From Methylobacterium durans (lineage in GTDB: Bacteria; Pseudomonadota; Alphaproteobacteria; Rhizobiales; Beijerinckiaceae), in contig NZ_CP029550.1 in the NCBI RefSeq assembly GCF_003173715.1, positions 744,001 through 808,000 of the forward strand: a stretch of 64,000 nt of DNA, given 5' to 3'. Of this stretch, positions 52,437-61,965 are shown one piece after another. Position numbers and translations under genes: made by a program. The first letter of the stretch is position 1. Every line of letters begins with the position of its first letter. Under the pieces are notes generated by a model. It did no database searches, had not been told where the DNA came from, and was given only the letters and a program-made list of their open reading frames with translations.

Positions 52437-53473
52437 GGCGGATCGCCGGGGTCGCGGCGGTCGCGGCCGGCCTCGTCGCGCCCCTGCCGGCGCTGGCCGC
52501 GCCGAGCCCGGCCGCCAACGCTCCGCAGACGCCGCGTCCGTCGGGGTCGCCGGAGGTGCTGAAAGCCCCGGCCCGCGAATTGCCGAGCCCCTACACGCCG
52601 AACTATGTCGGCGGTGCGCGGCCGCCCGCGACCGGCCAGCCGCCGGATTTCGCCTACGGTGCCTATCAGCGCGGCCAGTACGTCACCGCCTTCCGCGAGG
52701 CGACGAAGCGGATCGAAGCCGACAGCAAGGACGGCGCTGCGATGACGCTGCTCGGCGAGCTCTACAATCAGGGGCTGGGCACCAAGCAGGATCCGGTCAA
52801 GGCGGCCGAATGGTACCGGCTCGCGGCGGCGCAGGGCGAATCGGCCGCCATGGCCTCCCTCGGCCTGATGGCGATGGACGGGCGGGGCATCGCCAAGGAT
52901 CCCAAGGCGGGCCGCCGCTGGCTGGAACAGGCGGCCGAGAAGGGGCAGCCGACCGCGGCCTACAATCTGGCGCTCATCCTCATCGGCACCGGCACCGAGG
53001 CCGACCAGGCCCGCGCCGCCGCCCTGTTCCGCAAGGCCGCGGATGGCGAGATCGGGCCCGCCCAGCACGGGCTCGGCGTGCTTTACCTGCAGGGACGCGG
53101 CGTCCCCAAGGACCCCTCGAAGGCGGCCGAGTGGTTTCGGCGCGCAGCGGACAACGGCGATCTCGCGGGCGAGCTCGAGTTCGCGATCCTGCTGTTCAAC
53201 GGGACCGGGCTGCCGAAGGACGAGGCGCGGGCCGCCCGCTACTTCCTGCACGCGGCCTCGCGCGGGAACGCGATCGCGCAGAACCGGATCGCCCGGCTCT
53301 ACGCGGTCGGCCGCGGCGTGCCGAAGAACCTCGTGGAGGCCGCCGCCTGGAACCTCGCGGCGGCCGCCCAGGGCCTGTCGGATGCGTGGCTCGATCAGGC
53401 GCTGACCGGATTGAACGCCGACGAGCGCGCCCGTGCCGAACGCCTCGCGAACGACCGGGCGAACGTGAAATAG
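52433..53473 (+). CDS. Exported Sel1-repeat (tetratricopeptide-like) protein
   Basis: Exported protein of 346 residues, beginning at TTG 52433 with AGGAGC site 6 bp upstream; it overlaps the stop of the preceding gene by 4 bases. The signal peptide (R-R-I-A-G-V-A-A-V-A-A-G-L-V-A-P-L-P-A-L-A-A) is followed by a Pro-rich stretch. Five to six Sel1 repeats fill about 95-330, with the pattern A-A-x-W-Y/F-R-x-A-A-x-x-G and Y-x-x-G-x-G-V-x-K-D, e.g. K-A-A-E-W-Y-R-L-A-A-A-Q-G and Y-L-Q-G-R-G-V-P-K-D. Such proteins mediate protein contacts in the periplasm; partner unknown. End of the glycolytic gene set. Confidence 0.87.
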   Translation: MRRIAGVAAVAAGLVAPLPALAAPSPAANAPQTPRPSGSPEVLKAPARELPSPYTPNYVGGARPPATGQPPDFAYGAYQRGQYVTAFREATKRIEADSKDGAAMTLLGELYNQGLGTKQDPVKAAEWYRLAAAQGESAAMASLGLMAMDGRGIAKDPKAGRRWLEQAAEKGQPTAAYNLALILIGTGTEADQARAAALFRKAADGEIGPAQHGLGVLYLQGRGVPKDPSKAAEWFRRAADNGDLAGELEFAILLFNGTGLPKDEARAARYFLHAASRGNAIAQNRIARLYAVGRGVPKNLVEAAAWNLAAAAQGLSDAWLDQALTGLNADERARAERLANDRANVK

Positions 53474-53479
53474 GCCGGC

Positions 53480-53800
53480 TCAGTGCGGCGCGTGGGCGGC
53501 GGCATTGCGCTTGCGCGTCTCGGCGCCCTTCTTGGCCGAGGCGGAGCGCTCGGCCGCCGTGCGCGAGGCGGAGGCCTTGCCGCCCGTGGCGCCGCCCTTA
53601 TGCGCGGCCGGGCGGCCCGTCTCGCGCCCGCGCCCGGAACCGCCGGCCTTCTTGCCGCCGCCGTCGTCCTTGTTGACGGTGGCCCAGGCGCGCGCCTCCG
53701 CGTCCTTCTCGGGGACGCCTCGGTCCATGTAGCAATCCGCGATGTGCTCGGCCTTGCGGATCTGCTTGTCGGTGTATTTCGACTTGTCGCCTCGGGACAT
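53480..53800 (-). CDS. Small basic conserved protein (annotated in relatives as plasmid stabilisation protein)
   Basis: Protein of 106 residues. The conserved head M-S-R-G-D-K-S-K-Y-T-D-K-Q-I-R-K-A-E-H-I-A and E-A-R-A-W-A-T-V-N-K-D-D-G-G are a recurring pattern in alphaproteobacteria, where it has been named plasmid stabilisation protein without evidence. The rest is lysine/glycine/alanine-rich with S-A-S-A-K-K-G-A-E-T-R-K-R, typical of a disordered, nucleic-acid-binding tail. Function unknown. It converges on the Sel1 gene (6 bp) and its start is 34 bp from the stop of the LOV kinase on the same strand, so it may be read downstream of the kinase. Confidence 0.83.
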   Translation of the reverse strand: MSRGDKSKYTDKQIRKAEHIADCYMDRGVPEKDAEARAWATVNKDDGGGKKAGGSGRGRETGRPAAHKGGATGGKASASRTAAERSASAKKGAETRKRNAAAHAPH

Positions 53801-53833
53801 GGCTCGACTCCTGATCGATCGCCCCGCCAGCGC

Positions 53834-55456
53834 TCAGTCGACGCCGCTCGGCCCGTCGAGGACCGCGCGCACGCGGCGGATGAGCTCGGAGCGCCGGTAG
53901 GGCTTGTTCAGGAGGTCGAACTCCGAACCCCCGACATCGGTTCGCTCCAGGCTCGCCTCCGCGTAGCCCGTGGTGAGCAGAACCTTGAGGCGGGGCCTGC
54001 GCCTCCGCGCCTCCCGGGCCAGAACCACGCCGTTCATGCCGCCCGGCATGATCAGGTCCGTGAAGAGAAGGTCGACCGTCTCGTGGTTGTCGAGCACGTC
54101 GAGCGCTTCGCGTCCGTTGCGCGCGATCAGCGTCGTGTAGCCGTAATCGCGCAGGATGGTGCGGGCGAGTTCCGCCACGTCTTCGCGGTCGTCGACGATG
54201 AGGATCGTCTCCGTGCCGGGCCTGTCGAAGGCTTGCTGGCCCGCCCGCTTCGGCTCGCGCTCGGTGCCCGAGGTCGCCGGGAACGACAGCCGCACCGTCG
54301 TGCCCTCCCCCAACGTCGACTCGATCTGCGCCGCGCCGCCCGATTGCTTGGCGAAGCCGTAGACCATGGATAGGCCGAGGCCCGTGCCCTTGCCCTCCTC
54401 CTTCGTCGTGAAGAAGGGGTCCATCACGCGGGCGAGGACGTTCGGCGGTATGCCGGACCCCTTGTCCATGATGCTGATCGTGACGTAGCGGCCGGATCGA
54501 AGCGGCCCGACGCCGGTGATCTCGCTCGCCTCGACCTCCCGGTTCTCCGTCACGATGGTCACCTTGCCGCCCTCTGGCATCGCGTCCCGCGCGTTGATGA
54601 GCACGTTGAGGATCGCGACCTCCGCCTGGGTCGGGTCGACCCGGCAGTTCCAGAGCCCTTCGGCAAGGTGCTTCTCGACGGTGACGGCCTCCCCGAGCGC
54701 GCGCTCGACCATCTCGCTCATGCCGTCGACGAGCGCGTTGAGGTTCACCGCCCGCCCTTCAAGGCGCTGCTTGCGGGCGAAGGCGAGGAGCTGCTGCGTC
54801 AGCGTGGTCGCCCGGTCGGCGGCCTGCCGGATGTTCTCGGTGGCCCTCCCAAGGCGCCCGCGATCGGCGTTCGGGTTCTCCAGGCCCGCGGCGAGGATGT
54901 CCACGTAGCCGACGATGACTTGGAGCAGGTTGTTGAAATCGTGGGCGATGCCGCCGGTGAGCTGGCCGAGGGCCTCCATCTTCTGAGACTGGCCCAGCGC
55001 ATCCTCCGCGTCGCGGCGGCGCGACACGTCGAGCTGCGAGCCGAAGAAGTAGACGAGCTCCCCCTTCGCGTCGAAGACCGGCGAGACGAACAGGGCATTC
55101 CAGAAGGTCGAGCCGTTCTTGCGGTAGTTGAGGATCTCGGCGGCGAAATCCCGCCGCTCGGCGATCGCCGCGCGCAACTCCGCGATCGTCCGAGAATCCG
55201 TCTCCGGCCCCTGCAGGAAGCGGCAATTCCGCCCCAGCAGTTCGTGCTTCGCGTAACCCGTCATCGCGATGAAGGCCCGGTTGGCGAAGACGATCGGGTT
55301 GTCCGGCTGGCGAGGATTCGTGACGATCATCGGCATCCGCGTGGTCTCGACCGCCGCGAAGAAAATGTCGTGCCGGGGATCCTCCATATCGTCGGCACCG
55401 GCCGACGAGATCCGGAATGAGACGTTGACGGGGGGCTTTTCGGGCAACTCTGACAT
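53834..55456 (-). CDS. LOV-domain hybrid histidine kinase (putative blue-light sensor)
   Basis: Soluble hybrid kinase of 540 residues. Residues 27-147 form a PAS domain of LOV type: [10 protein letters not shown] with photoactive Cys78 matches the flavin-binding signature G-x-N-C-R-F-L-Q, followed by R-K-N-G-S-T-F-W-N and F-F-G-S-Q-L-D-V. His172 in [11 protein letters not shown] is the phosphorylation site; the ATPase domain has [17 protein letters not shown] and [14 protein letters not shown]-terminal receiver domain carries Asp467 ([12 protein letters not shown]). The ATG at 55456 starts M-S-E-L-P-E-K; the longer frame has no support. LOV kinases can feed stress signalling in alphaproteobacteria, which is inferred here. 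Confidence 0.92.
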   Translation of the reverse strand: MSELPEKPPVNVSFRISSAGADDMEDPRHDIFFAAVETTRMPMIVTNPRQPDNPIVFANRAFIAMTGYAKHELLGRNCRFLQGPETDSRTIAELRAAIAERRDFAAEILNYRKNGSTFWNALFVSPVFDAKGELVYFFGSQLDVSRRRDAEDALGQSQKMEALGQLTGGIAHDFNNLLQVIVGYVDILAAGLENPNADRGRLGRATENIRQAADRATTLTQQLLAFARKQRLEGRAVNLNALVDGMSEMVERALGEAVTVEKHLAEGLWNCRVDPTQAEVAILNVLINARDAMPEGGKVTIVTENREVEASEITGVGPLRSGRYVTISIMDKGSGIPPNVLARVMDPFFTTKEEGKGTGLGLSMVYGFAKQSGGAAQIESTLGEGTTVRLSFPATSGTEREPKRAGQQAFDRPGTETILIVDDREDVAELARTILRDYGYTTLIARNGREALDVLDNHETVDLLFTDLIMPGGMNGVVLAREARRRRPRLKVLLTTGYAEASLERTDVGGSEFDLLNKPYRRSELIRRVRAVLDGPSGVD

Positions 55457-55754
55457 GCTGGGGCGCGTCTGACCTGATCCGATACGCTCTGCCCGAGGCG
55501 TTGAGCTGCGACGGGGCGGTTTTACGGGGCACGGGCTTCGCTGTCGACGGGTCCCCGGCCGAGTCCTGGAGTGCGGCGCCCGGAAACTCGGGACCGTGCT
55601 GGGCGGAAGGCGTGCGCCGACCCCGCGCCCTCGACAAATTGGCCTGGCTCGGCGCGGGAAGGCTTTATTTTGAACAGGGGCCGCCCTAGTCAGACAAATC
55701 GCGTTTCGAGGGCGTCGGACCTTGGTCGTCGATGGTACACTTTCCGGTGCGGAC

Positions 55755-56018
55755 ATGGATGACATGACACGCGCAAGTTTCAGCATGTCCGGAATCGACG
55801 TCGTCTTCATCGCCGGTACTGGCAACTTGGGCGCCGGTGCCACAACCTATCGTAGAACGATCGTGTTCCAGCCCGGACAGCCGATTCCTCGCGTGGGCGA
55901 GTGCGTCATCCTGGCCTTCGGGGCCGAGCCCGCGCGCTGGCAGGTGCAGGACGTCGCTCACGTCTTCGAGAGCGAGTCGCACGGGGTCGCCATCAAGCTG
56001 ATGCAGCCCATCGATTGA
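55755..56018 (+). CDS. Small hypothetical protein
   Basis: I do not recognise a family. The ATG at 55755 gives 87 residues; an in-frame TTG at 55722 would add 11. Beta-rich pattern with [30 protein letters not shown] and [17 protein letters not shown] suggests a small soluble barrel-like domain. No signal peptide or membrane helix. It lies between divergent kinase and convergent AI-2E genes. Ribosome-binding site is weak, so the start is uncertain. Confidence 0.55.
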   Translation: MDDMTRASFSMSGIDVVFIAGTGNLGAGATTYRRTIVFQPGQPIPRVGECVILAFGAEPARWQVQDVAHVFESESHGVAIKLMQPID

Positions 56019-56028
56019 GCGCGCGCCT

Positions 56029-57996
56029 TCACGCAAGCGAGGCGGCGGCAGGCTCCGGCGCGAAGGCGGAGGAACCGGCAGCGCGCCCGGCCGAGGCCGG
56101 CGCCACCGGCCCGCGCGCCTCCTCGATCGAGGCGGCGAGCGCGTCGTTCAGCGAGGTCACGAGGATGTCGGCGGAGGTCGCGCGCCGCAGCCTTTCCAGG
56201 GTTGCCGGGTCCCGCTCGCGCCAGAATCCCACGAGGATGCGCACGCCCGGCACCGCGGCCCGGGCCTGACGGACCGTGAAGCGGATCTGGGAGAGACTCA
56301 CGGGCTCGAGATAGGAGAAGCAGATCAGCGCGAAGGATCTGCCGCGCGGGCGCTCGCCCTCCCGCAGGGCGCTCATCGAAATCACCTCGGAGGCGAGGCC
56401 GTGGCGCCCGAGGATCTGGCTCAGCATCAGGGTCGCGGCCTCGTCGAAGGGGCCTCGGCTCGACACGCAGAGCACCGGCGTCTCGGTGCGCCAACGGGGC
56501 GCGAGATCCTCGGGCCGGAGCAGGATGCCGGCGGCCTGCCTGTCGGGACCGGCCGCAGCGACGGCGGCGGCCGTCTCGGAGCTTCCGGAGCGCGACGATC
56601 CGCGGCGTGTGCGGCGGGCGACCGGCACGGCGCCGAGCCTGTCGACCACCGTCCGGATCGCCGATCCGACCTCGTCCTGGCGGGTGCGGTCGAGCGAGCC
56701 GCGGGACAGATCGTCCTGCGCCAGCAGGAGACCCGCGAGGGCGACCTCGTCGTAGTAGGTGACAAGCGCCCGCTCCCGTAGGAATTCGCGGCCCTGGTCG
56801 ATTGCCTCGGCCGGATCGCCCGCGAGCATGCGCTGGTAGAAGATCGCCGCAGGTTCGAGCGCCGGCTGGTCGCCGAGGAGCACGTCGAGGTACCAGAGCC
56901 GCTCGACATGGCGGCCGAGCACCACGAGGCAAACCGTCAGCGGGGTCGCGAGAACGAGCCCGATCGGGCCCCACAGATAGGTCCAGATCGTCGCGGCGAG
57001 GATGACGGCGACGGGCGAGAGGCCGGTCGAGTGCCCGTAGAGCAGAGGCTCAATGACGTGGCCGCAGATCGGCTCGACCACGAGGAACAGGGCAGCGGTG
57101 GCGATCACCATGCTCCAGCCCGGATCGACGGCGGCGGCGAGGACGAGCGGCAGGAGGGCGCTGATCGCGCCGCCGATATAGGGCACGAAGCGGAGAATCG
57201 CGGCGAGGACGCCGAACAGGGTGGGGCTCGGCACGCCGATCAGCCATAATCCGGCGCCGATCACCACGCCGAAGGCGACGTTGAGGGCGAGTTGTGCCAG
57301 GAAGAACCGGCTCAGCCGGCTCACCGCGTCGTCGATGGCGGCGGTCGTCCGGCGCAGGTCGCCCGAACCGGCCAGCCGGATCATCCGGTTCCGCAGATCC
57401 TCCCGTTGCAGGAGGATGAAGATCGTGAAGATCAGGATCAGGCCGGTCGTGGCGAGCGGGTGCAGGACAGGTGCCGCGAAGGTGCCCAGAGTCTCGATGA
57501 GGCCCGCCTTCGGCTGGCGGATCTCGACGGTGAGCGGCTTCTCGCCGTTCTTCGCCTCCCCGGCCGTCTTATCCGGCTGCAATTCAGCGCCGAGGTCCTG
57601 CACCATGTCGATGAAGCGCGAGAGCGTGCCCTGGCTCTCGGTGGCACCGCGCAGCGACGAGATCTTTTCGCGCATGGTGATCTGGTAGCGCGGTAGGTCG
57701 GAGGCGAGCTGGGCGCCCTCATTGGCGATCAGGACGCCGACGCCGACGAGCGCCCCGAACGCCACCGTCACGACCAGCATCACCGCCGGGATCCGGGGCA
57801 GGCCGATGCGCCGCAGCGCGCGCACCGCCGGAACGAGGACGAAGCTGAGGAGGATCGCCAGCGTGACCGGAACGAGGATTTCCCGCCCGAAATAGAGGGC
57901 GGCCATCACGGCGACGACGAGAAGGAATGACGCGAGCGCGGCAAAGAGCGGCAGGGCCCGCCGGAGGCGCTGGGCCGTGACGGGATCATCGGTCAT
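56029..57996 (-). CDS. AI-2E/PerM-family permease with extra C-terminal domain
   Basis: Inner-membrane protein of 655 residues. The N-terminal part (about 1-365) is the AI-2E transporter (PerM, UPF0118) fold with about eight hydrophobic segments: F-G-R-E-I-L-V-P-V-T-L-A-I-L-L-S-F near 33, and the family core F-V-P-Y-I-G-G-A-I-S-A near 265. Members carry autoinducer-2, or small ions in other lineages; substrate unknown. After it, about 290 residues of soluble cytoplasmic sequence follow, including V-L-C-V-S-S-R-G-P-F-D-E-A-A-T and I-C-F-S-Y-L-E-P-V, with an alternating alpha/beta pattern like a Rossmann or cobalamin-binding-type fold. Longer than typical PerM proteins (about 350-400). Confidence 0.85.
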   Translation of the reverse strand: MTDDPVTAQRLRRALPLFAALASFLLVVAVMAALYFGREILVPVTLAILLSFVLVPAVRALRRIGLPRIPAVMLVVTVAFGALVGVGVLIANEGAQLASDLPRYQITMREKISSLRGATESQGTLSRFIDMVQDLGAELQPDKTAGEAKNGEKPLTVEIRQPKAGLIETLGTFAAPVLHPLATTGLILIFTIFILLQREDLRNRMIRLAGSGDLRRTTAAIDDAVSRLSRFFLAQLALNVAFGVVIGAGLWLIGVPSPTLFGVLAAILRFVPYIGGAISALLPLVLAAAVDPGWSMVIATAALFLVVEPICGHVIEPLLYGHSTGLSPVAVILAATIWTYLWGPIGLVLATPLTVCLVVLGRHVERLWYLDVLLGDQPALEPAAIFYQRMLAGDPAEAIDQGREFLRERALVTYYDEVALAGLLLAQDDLSRGSLDRTRQDEVGSAIRTVVDRLGAVPVARRTRRGSSRSGSSETAAAVAAAGPDRQAAGILLRPEDLAPRWRTETPVLCVSSRGPFDEAATLMLSQILGRHGLASEVISMSALREGERPRGRSFALICFSYLEPVSLSQIRFTVRQARAAVPGVRILVGFWRERDPATLERLRRATSADILVTSLNDALAASIEEARGPVAPASAGRAAGSSAFAPEPAAASLA

Positions 57997-58057
57997 GGGT
58001 CACGCCTCACCTCGGTACGCCTCGTTACAGCGGAGCGGTCTGCCCCGAGCGGGCCGG

Positions 58058-58441
58058 TCAGTCGGCGGCTGGAGCCGCCTCCCCGAGGGCGGCGCTGATC
58101 TGGCTCAGGAGCTTGGAGAAGTCGACGGGCTTCGGGTGGTAATCGTCGCAGCCGGCCTGGATCGCCTTGTCGCGATCGCCCGACATGGCGTGCGCGGTGA
58201 GCGCGATGATCGGAATGCGCTGCGTGTCGCTGCCCGATTTCAGGGCCCGCGCGGCGGACCAGCCGTCGAGCACCGGAAGATTCATGTCGAGGAGGATGAC
58301 GTCGGGCCGGGCGGCCCGCGCCTGCTGCACGCCGGCTTCCCCGTCATGGGCGAGCACGACCTCGTGTCCGCGCCGCTTCAGGCGGCGGGACAGGAAATCC
58401 CAGATCTCCTCGTGATCCTCGACCAGCAAAATCTTGGCCAT
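58058..58441 (-). CDS. Single-domain response regulator
   Basis: Receiver-only protein of 127 residues. Acidic pocket E-D-H near 8-10 (L-L-V-E-D-H-E-E), phospho-acceptor Asp52 in I-L-L-D-M-N-L-P, Thr/Ser of A-L-T-A-H-A near 82-87, and K-P-V-D near 107. It resembles DivK/CpdR-like receivers that signal through protein contact, not DNA. No kinase is adjacent (the LOV hybrid kinase is 2.6 kb away). The ATG at 58441 is chosen; the frame extends to 58513 but that adds a basic, non-receiver leader. Confidence 0.9.
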   Translation of the reverse strand: MAKILLVEDHEEIWDFLSRRLKRRGHEVVLAHDGEAGVQQARAARPDVILLDMNLPVLDGWSAARALKSGSDTQRIPIIALTAHAMSGDRDKAIQAGCDDYHPKPVDFSKLLSQISAALGEAAPAAD

Positions 58442-58553
58442 GACGCGGTAACCCCTTTCGCGCGAGCCGCCGCGCGCCGAAACCCAACGCGCGGCGGCTT
58501 GCAAACGTCGCATATCCGAGAGCGAATCCGGATCCCCTCCGGCAGGGCCGGTC

Positions 58554-60833
58554 TCACGACTCCGCGTCGAGATGGAAGCGTACCGTCTCGATGTTCGCGC
58601 GCTCGTAGGCCTGCAGGACGTGCTGGTAGGAGCGCTCCATCTCGGTCGGCTCGTCGCCGGGCGTGTCCTCGGGCTTCAGCACGAACATCAGCATCGAGCG
58701 GCCGGTGACGTCGTAGCGGCCGCCGACCGCGAAGCTCTCCGCCGCCTGACCGTCGGGCAGATTCGTGTCGAGGAGGCGCGTCCAGGCGCTGCCGCCGACG
58801 GATTCGGGCAAGGTGAACGAGACGAGGTCGTGATAGGCGTTGTAAAGGAGGAGCAGGGTCGCGTCGCCGCCCCGCCGATGGATGCCGGTCGCCTGTGCGC
58901 GGCCGTCGAGGAGAACGGCGATCGAGCGTGCCCCTCCGTCGCTCCAGTTCTCGGAGGACATCTCGGCACCGTCCGGGCGGAGCCAGGTGACGTCCTTGAC
59001 GCCGAGATCCTCGTCATAGGCGCCGGTCAGGAAGCGGCCGCGGGTGAGGATCGGCAGGGCGTTCCGCAGCAGCATCAGGCGCTGCGCGAACTCGGCGAGA
59101 TCGCGCTCCTCGGCCCCGATCGCGCCCCAGTCGATCCAAGAGACCTCGTTGTCCTGGCAATAGGCGTTGTTGTTGCCCCGTTGCGTGCGGGCGAACTCGT
59201 CGCCCGCGAGCAGCATCGGCGTGCCGCGAGACAGGAACAGGGTCGCCAGCATGTTGCGCATCTGGCGAAGGCGGACGGTGCGGATGTCCGGATCGTCCGT
59301 CGGACCCTCGACGCCGTGATTGTAGGAGAGGTTGTGCGAGTGGCCGTCGCGGTTGCCCTCGCCGTTCGCCTCATTGTGCTTCTCGTTGTACGAGACCGTG
59401 TCGTTCAGCGTGAACCCGTCATGGGCCGTGAGGAAGTTCACCGAGGCCCACGAGCGACGCCCGCGCTTGTTGAACTTGTCGGCCGAGCCGGTGATCCGGG
59501 AGGCGAGCGTCGGCAGGAGGCCCTCGTCGCCCCTCCAGAAGCCGCGCACGTCGTCGCGGAAGCGGTCGTTCCACTCCGCCCAGCCGGGCGGGAAGCCTCC
59601 GACCTGATAGCCGCCCGGCCCGCAATCCCAGGGCTCGGCGATGAGCTTGACGGAATTGAGCACCGGATCCTGCCGGCAGGTATCGAGGAAGCCCCCGCCC
59701 TCGTCGAAGCCGTAGGGCTCACGGCCGAGGATCGTCGCGAGGTCGAAGCGGAAGCCGTCGACGCGCATCTCCGTCGCCCAGTAGCGCAGGGAATCGGTGA
59801 CGAGCTGCAGCACCCGCGGATGCGACAGGTTCAGGGTGTTCCCAGTGCCGGTGTCGTTGATGTAGTAGCGCTGCTGGCCGGGCAGCAGCCGGTAGTAGGA
59901 GGCGTTGTCGATGCCCTTGAACGAGAGGGTCGGCCCCTTCTCGTTGCCCTCCGCGGTGTGGTTGTAGACGACGTCGAGGATCACCTCGAGGCCGGCGCCG
60001 TGCAGGCGGGCCACCATCTCCTTGAACTCGGAGAAGGCGAAATCCGGCACCGCGGCGTAGCGGCGCGCGGGCGTGAAGAACGAGATCGTGTTGTAGCCCC
60101 AGTAATTCACCAGATCCTTCTGCTGCAGGTAATCGTCCTGCACGAAGGAATGCACGGGCAGCAGCTCGACCGAGGTGACGCCGAGGCTCCTGATGTAGTC
60201 GAGCACGGCCGGGTTTCCGAGGCCGGCATAGGTACCGCGCAGGCGCTCGGGCACCTGCGGATGCAGCTTGGTGAGGCCCTTCACGTGGGCCTCGTAGATG
60301 ATCGTCTTGTCCCACGGCACGTTGGGCTTGCGATCACGCCCCCAGGTGAAGGCCGGATCGATCACGCGGGAGCGACGGGTGTAGGGCGCGCTGTCGCGGT
60401 CGTCGAAGCTGAGGTCGTCGCCGGTCTCCATCTTGTAGCCGAACAGGGCCGGGTTCCACTCGATCGAGCCGACGAGCCCCAGGGCGTAGGGGTCGATCAG
60501 CAGCTTGTTCGGGTTGAAGCGGTGGCCGGCATCGGGCTCGTAGGGGCCGTGGACGCGATAGCCGTAGATGGTGCCGGGGCGGGCGTCGGGCAGGTAGCCG
60601 TGCCAGACCTCGTCCGTGTACTCGGGCAGCTCGATCCGCTCGAGTTCCTTCTCGCCCGCGTCGTCGAACAGGCAGATCTCGACCTTGGTGGCATGGGCCG
60701 AGAAGAGAGCGAAGTTCACGCCGAGCCCGTCCCAGGTCGCCCCAAGCGGATAGGGCAGTCCCTCGCGAATGCGGGACCGGGCGGCGCGCTGGGAGGCAGC
60801 CTGCGCCGACCCGTTTCTGGTATGCTCGACCAT
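58554..60833 (-). CDS. glgX: Glycogen debranching enzyme GlgX
   Basis: Cytoplasmic alpha-1,6-glucan hydrolase (GH13) that removes short branches from phosphorylase-trimmed glycogen, 759 residues. The N-terminal CBM48 (about 15-110) has P-L-G-A-T-W-D-G-L-G-V-N-F-A-L-F-S. GH13 motifs: D-V-V-Y-N-H-T-A-E (region I), G-F-R-F-D-L-A-T-I-L (region II with nucleophile Asp), I-A-E-P-W-D-C-G (region III with acid Glu) and F-L-T-A-H-D-G-F-T-L (region IV). The start at 60833 (M-V-E-H-T-R-N-G) has a GGAG site; the frame extends to 61271 but lacks features. No glycogen-synthesis gene is adjacent in the window. Confidence 0.95.
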   Translation of the reverse strand: MVEHTRNGSAQAASQRAARSRIREGLPYPLGATWDGLGVNFALFSAHATKVEICLFDDAGEKELERIELPEYTDEVWHGYLPDARPGTIYGYRVHGPYEPDAGHRFNPNKLLIDPYALGLVGSIEWNPALFGYKMETGDDLSFDDRDSAPYTRRSRVIDPAFTWGRDRKPNVPWDKTIIYEAHVKGLTKLHPQVPERLRGTYAGLGNPAVLDYIRSLGVTSVELLPVHSFVQDDYLQQKDLVNYWGYNTISFFTPARRYAAVPDFAFSEFKEMVARLHGAGLEVILDVVYNHTAEGNEKGPTLSFKGIDNASYYRLLPGQQRYYINDTGTGNTLNLSHPRVLQLVTDSLRYWATEMRVDGFRFDLATILGREPYGFDEGGGFLDTCRQDPVLNSVKLIAEPWDCGPGGYQVGGFPPGWAEWNDRFRDDVRGFWRGDEGLLPTLASRITGSADKFNKRGRRSWASVNFLTAHDGFTLNDTVSYNEKHNEANGEGNRDGHSHNLSYNHGVEGPTDDPDIRTVRLRQMRNMLATLFLSRGTPMLLAGDEFARTQRGNNNAYCQDNEVSWIDWGAIGAEERDLAEFAQRLMLLRNALPILTRGRFLTGAYDEDLGVKDVTWLRPDGAEMSSENWSDGGARSIAVLLDGRAQATGIHRRGGDATLLLLYNAYHDLVSFTLPESVGGSAWTRLLDTNLPDGQAAESFAVGGRYDVTGRSMLMFVLKPEDTPGDEPTEMERSYQHVLQAYERANIETVRFHLDAES

Positions 60834-60986
60834 GATCACTCCGGAGGATCGGTTCGGCCCGGCGGCGAGGCCGCCCTCGCATCGCAGGCGAGGCGCCCGA
60901 ACCCGAACAGAACGTGCCGGTCGCGGTGAAGCTCCGTCGGCCGTGGAAAATTTCGCGCTGCACAACAGGCGCACAGGAGGTCGGGA

Positions 60987-61409
60987 ATGCGGGTGTCGGA
61001 GGTGATGAGCCGGGACGTCGAGTTCATCGGGCCGGATGCCAGCGCGCGGGACGCGGCGATCCTGATGGGCGAGCTCGACGTCGGCGCCCTGCCGGTCGGG
61101 AGCGCCGCCGAGATCGAGGGCGTCGTCACCGATCGCGACCTGCTCTACCGCGTGGTGGCGGCGGGGCTCGACCCGAATGAGACGCGCGTCGGCGCGGTGC
61201 TCTCGCGCCCGGTCGTCGCCTGCAGCGAGGCCGATACGGTGCGCGCGGTGATGGACATGATGGCGACCCACAACGTCAGGCGGATGCCGGTGCGCGACGC
61301 GGCCGGGGCGGTGACGGGCTGGATCACCCTGGCGGACCTCTCCCGGGCGCTACTCCTCGGCAGCGATGCCCTGCAGACCTCGCTCAAGGCGATGACCGAG
61401 GAGGCGTGA
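60987..61409 (+). CDS. CBS-domain pair protein
   Basis: Soluble protein of 140 residues made of two CBS motifs, about 7-62 (V-M-S-R-D-V-E-F-I-G-P-D-A-S and G-V-V-T-D-R-D-L-L-Y-R) and about 73-127 (V-L-S-R-P-V-V-A-C through G-W-I-T-L-A-D-L-S). Such modules bind adenosine nucleotides; the pair often acts as a stand-alone regulator. Its partner is unknown. The ribosome-binding site is an AGGAGG about 7 bp upstream of the ATG. It is divergent from glgX and convergent with the TerB-like gene, 8 bp between stops. Confidence 0.9.
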   Translation: MRVSEVMSRDVEFIGPDASARDAAILMGELDVGALPVGSAAEIEGVVTDRDLLYRVVAAGLDPNETRVGAVLSRPVVACSEADTVRAVMDMMATHNVRRMPVRDAAGAVTGWITLADLSRALLLGSDALQTSLKAMTEEA

Positions 61410-61416
61410 GGCCCGC

Positions 61417-61965
61417 TCACATCCGGTAACGCCGGTGCAGGCTCGACGCGGCGTCGTCCGAGACCGCGAGGCGCGCCGCGAGATAGGCGAGATAGAGCTG
61501 GTTGATCCTGCTGCGCTGATCGATGGCGAGCAGCGAGGCGCCGTAGGCCACGGTGCCGAGCCCCGCGGCCTGGACCTCCGCGAACGGCGCCGGCCCGTCG
61601 CCGCGCTCCAAGAGTTCGCGCAGGACGCGTCGACCGTCATCGCCCGCGCCGATCCGCTCGAGCGCGGCGTCGGCGAGGCCGAGATCCGGCGCCCTGCCGG
61701 ACGCCGCGACGGAGGCGGCCACGACCCGCAGGACGAGGAGGCGCTCCTCCGGCTTGAGCGACCGAAGGTCGAGGGTGAGCGGCACGAGCGTCTGATGGCG
61801 GTTCTGCAGCCACGCGTGCAGAACCTTCTGCCCGAGGCTGCCGATCAGAGCCGTTCGGGCGTCCGGCCGTCTCCCGCCGGGCACGCCGCGGCTCGGCGTC
61901 GGAGGAGGCTCCATCTCCGGCGGCGCCGCGCTGCGGAACAGGCTCTGGATCCTCTCGCCGAACAT
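61417..61965 (-). CDS. TerB-like/DUF533-family protein
   Basis: Helical cytoplasmic protein of 182 residues. The family is annotated as tellurite-resistance TerB in relatives but no resistance is proven. The start at 61965 (M-F-G-E-R-I-Q-S-L-F) sits 6 bp after GGGAG; an ATG at 61971 gives two more residues. The conserved end is L-L-A-I-D-Q-R-S-R-I-N-Q-L-Y-L-A-Y-L-A-A-R-L. A middle helical bundle (about 45-120) follows a Pro-rich head. It lies between the CBS gene (convergent) and the SHOCT gene (divergent). Confidence 0.75.
   Translation of the reverse strand: MFGERIQSLFRSAAPPEMEPPPTPSRGVPGGRRPDARTALIGSLGQKVLHAWLQNRHQTLVPLTLDLRSLKPEERLLVLRVVAASVAASGRAPDLGLADAALERIGAGDDGRRVLRELLERGDGPAPFAEVQAAGLGTVAYGASLLAIDQRSRINQLYLAYLAARLAVSDDAASSLHRRYRM

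Noticed and set aside
55457..55754. Gene in the 298-bp gap ahead of the LOV kinase
   Set aside because: Short frames here lack ribosome-binding sites and recognisable motifs; I see only promoter-type space.
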